The notes under the pieces are model-generated. The model was not told the DNA's origin. It saw nothing but the letters and a program-made list of their open reading frames with translations, and did not search any database. Below, one piece after another: positions 63,487-64,000 of a stretch of DNA of 64,000 nt (positions within the stretch are counted from its first letter, which is position 1; the number at the start of each line of letters is the position of its first letter). A program made the position numbers and the translations under genes. The stretch is from CAWANF01 sp963783355 (GTDB lineage Bacteria; Bacteroidota; Rhodothermia; Balneolales; DATFMH01). The stretch covers positions 62,001 to 126,000 of the forward strand of contig CAWANF010000002.1 in the NCBI GenBank assembly GCA_963783355.1, written 5' to 3'.

Positions 63487-63858
63487 ATGATTTTACCAAT
63501 AAGAATGGTTTTTGATCTCCATTTTATTACCGGAGAAGAGATAATGATGACGATCGTGGGCATGGGGGTTGTTTTCCTGTCTCTAATCATCATTTATGTC
63601 GTCTTTCAAAATTTGCCAAGATTGCTGAACATTTCCTTCAAAAAGAGGGTGACGGAAAAAGAACAAAAAGTTTCAGTGCAGCCTGTCAAAAAGGAAGTTA
63701 TGTCTGGAGAGACGAATGCGGCCATCAGCGCTGCTTTATATATGTATTTCAATGAATTACACGACGACGAAGATGCAATTCTGACGATCCAGAAAGTCTC
63801 CAGAACGTATTCACCCTGGAGTTCCAAAATTTACAGTGTAATGAATTTTCGACGCTAA
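63487..63858 (+). CDS. OadG-family small subunit of the sodium-pump decarboxylase
   Basis: The 123-residue protein has one N-terminal membrane helix (about 19-41, MMTIVGMGVVFLSLIIIYVVF) with the G-G-V-F pattern of OadG/MmdD. A charged linker and a C-terminal segment AISAALYMYFNELHDDEDA, then YSPWSSKIYSVMNFRR, follow. The WS..Y end is typical for this subunit in Bacteroidota. It holds the soluble and membrane parts of the complex together. The start could also be Met at 63505. It is in an operon with the carboxyltransferase and the biotin carrier. Confidence 0.85.
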   Translation: MILPIRMVFDLHFITGEEIMMTIVGMGVVFLSLIIIYVVFQNLPRLLNISFKKRVTEKEQKVSVQPVKKEVMSGETNAAISAALYMYFNELHDDEDAILTIQKVSRTYSPWSSKIYSVMNFRR

Positions 63859-63867
63859 GAAATTAAT

Positions 63868-64000
63868 ATGAAAAATTACAAGTTTACCATAAACGGAAAT
63901 CAGTACGAAGTCGAAGTAAAATCTTTCGAAGAAAACATCGCTGAAATTGAAGTCAACGGTACCTCATATACTGTGGAACTTCAGAAAGAAATAAAAGCTC
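63868..64000 (+). CDS. Biotin carboxyl carrier subunit, N-terminal part (cut by window end)
   Basis: The first 44 residues read KNYKFTINGNQYEVEVKSFE, then IAEIEVNGTSYTVELQKEIK. This is the N-terminal beta domain of the MmdC/OadA-type biotin carriers, before the proline/alanine linker and the AMKM biotin site, which lie past the window edge. It starts nine bases after the OadG-type gene and completes the expected order carboxyltransferase, small subunit, biotin carrier. Confidence 0.82.
   Translation, partial: MKNYKFTINGNQYEVEVKSFEENIAEIEVNGTSYTVELQKEIKA

Overview
ORGANISM. The window is AT-rich chromosomal DNA from a bacterium of the Bacteroidota/Balneolota (FCB) neighbourhood. Three things point there. 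One promoter matches the Bacteroidota consensus (TTTG, 20 bases, TATCTTTG, before the FKBP gene). The gene families fit: a TonB-type transducer, Ig-like lipoproteins, a DUF4412-like protein, fused isobutyryl-CoA mutase, and bactofilin beside an actin. Many start codons also lack a strong Shine-Dalgarno. Balneolales is a guess only. No phage, plasmid, CRISPR or transposase gene was seen, and almost all genes look like core chromosome.

LAYOUT. 1-2.4 kb: end of accC, then gcvH and guaA. 2.5-6.4 kb: an LpoA-like TPR/periplasmic-binding protein, MltG and a Bax-inhibitor-type membrane protein. 6.5-10 kb: IcmF. 10.1-15.4 kb: envelope lipoproteins, including a COG3014 / LPP20 / LpoB-like trio. 15.5-18.7 kb: NAD salvage (pncB, pncA) and an FAD oxidoreductase, followed by tRNA-Ser(GGA). 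18.9-24.1 kb, minus strand: TonB-like protein, plsC, murQ, accC and murB. 24.2-27.4 kb: a proton-type P-type ATPase and a lone receiver. 28.3-32.4 kb: two YceI proteins facing an NtrC/NtrB-type two-component pair. 32.9-35.4 kb: acyl-ACP desaturase, Hsp20 and a decaying stretch with remnants of an ABC ATPase and a histidine kinase. 35.5-39.2 kb: a TPR histidine kinase, an AraC-type response regulator and two tandem 290-bp repeats that look like small-RNA genes. 39.3-47.5 kb: housekeeping genes (two prolyl isomerases, helicase, nitroreductase-fold enzyme, MutS-like ATPase, fatty-acid desaturase). 47.8-54.2 kb: hydrolases, a catalytically dead beta-lactamase-fold membrane protein, and an operon pairing an apparently circularly permuted actin with a bactofilin. 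54.6-60 kb: creatininase-like protein, ADP-forming acyl-CoA synthetase, and U32 protein with ferredoxin. 60.2-64 kb: small membrane proteins, a frameshifted surface-protein gene, and the start of a sodium-pumping biotin-dependent decarboxylase operon.

HOW THE GENES WORK TOGETHER. Cell-wall genes recur (mltG, murQ, murB, LpoA-like, LpoB-like). IcmF, biotin carboxylase and the methylmalonyl-CoA-decarboxylase-type operon form a short acyl-CoA theme. Membrane-lipid genes (plsC and two unrelated desaturases) form another.

MOST UNUSUAL ITEMS. (1) The tandem 290-bp units at 38634-39216. Each carries six GGGT motifs, three of them in hairpin loops, and ends in a strong intrinsic terminator. They lie directly after a two-component pair, which recalls the GacS/GacA-RsmY/Z arrangement but with a different motif. 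(2) The actin at 53206-54228, whose phosphate-1 motif is at the C-terminus instead of the N-terminus, in an operon with a bactofilin.
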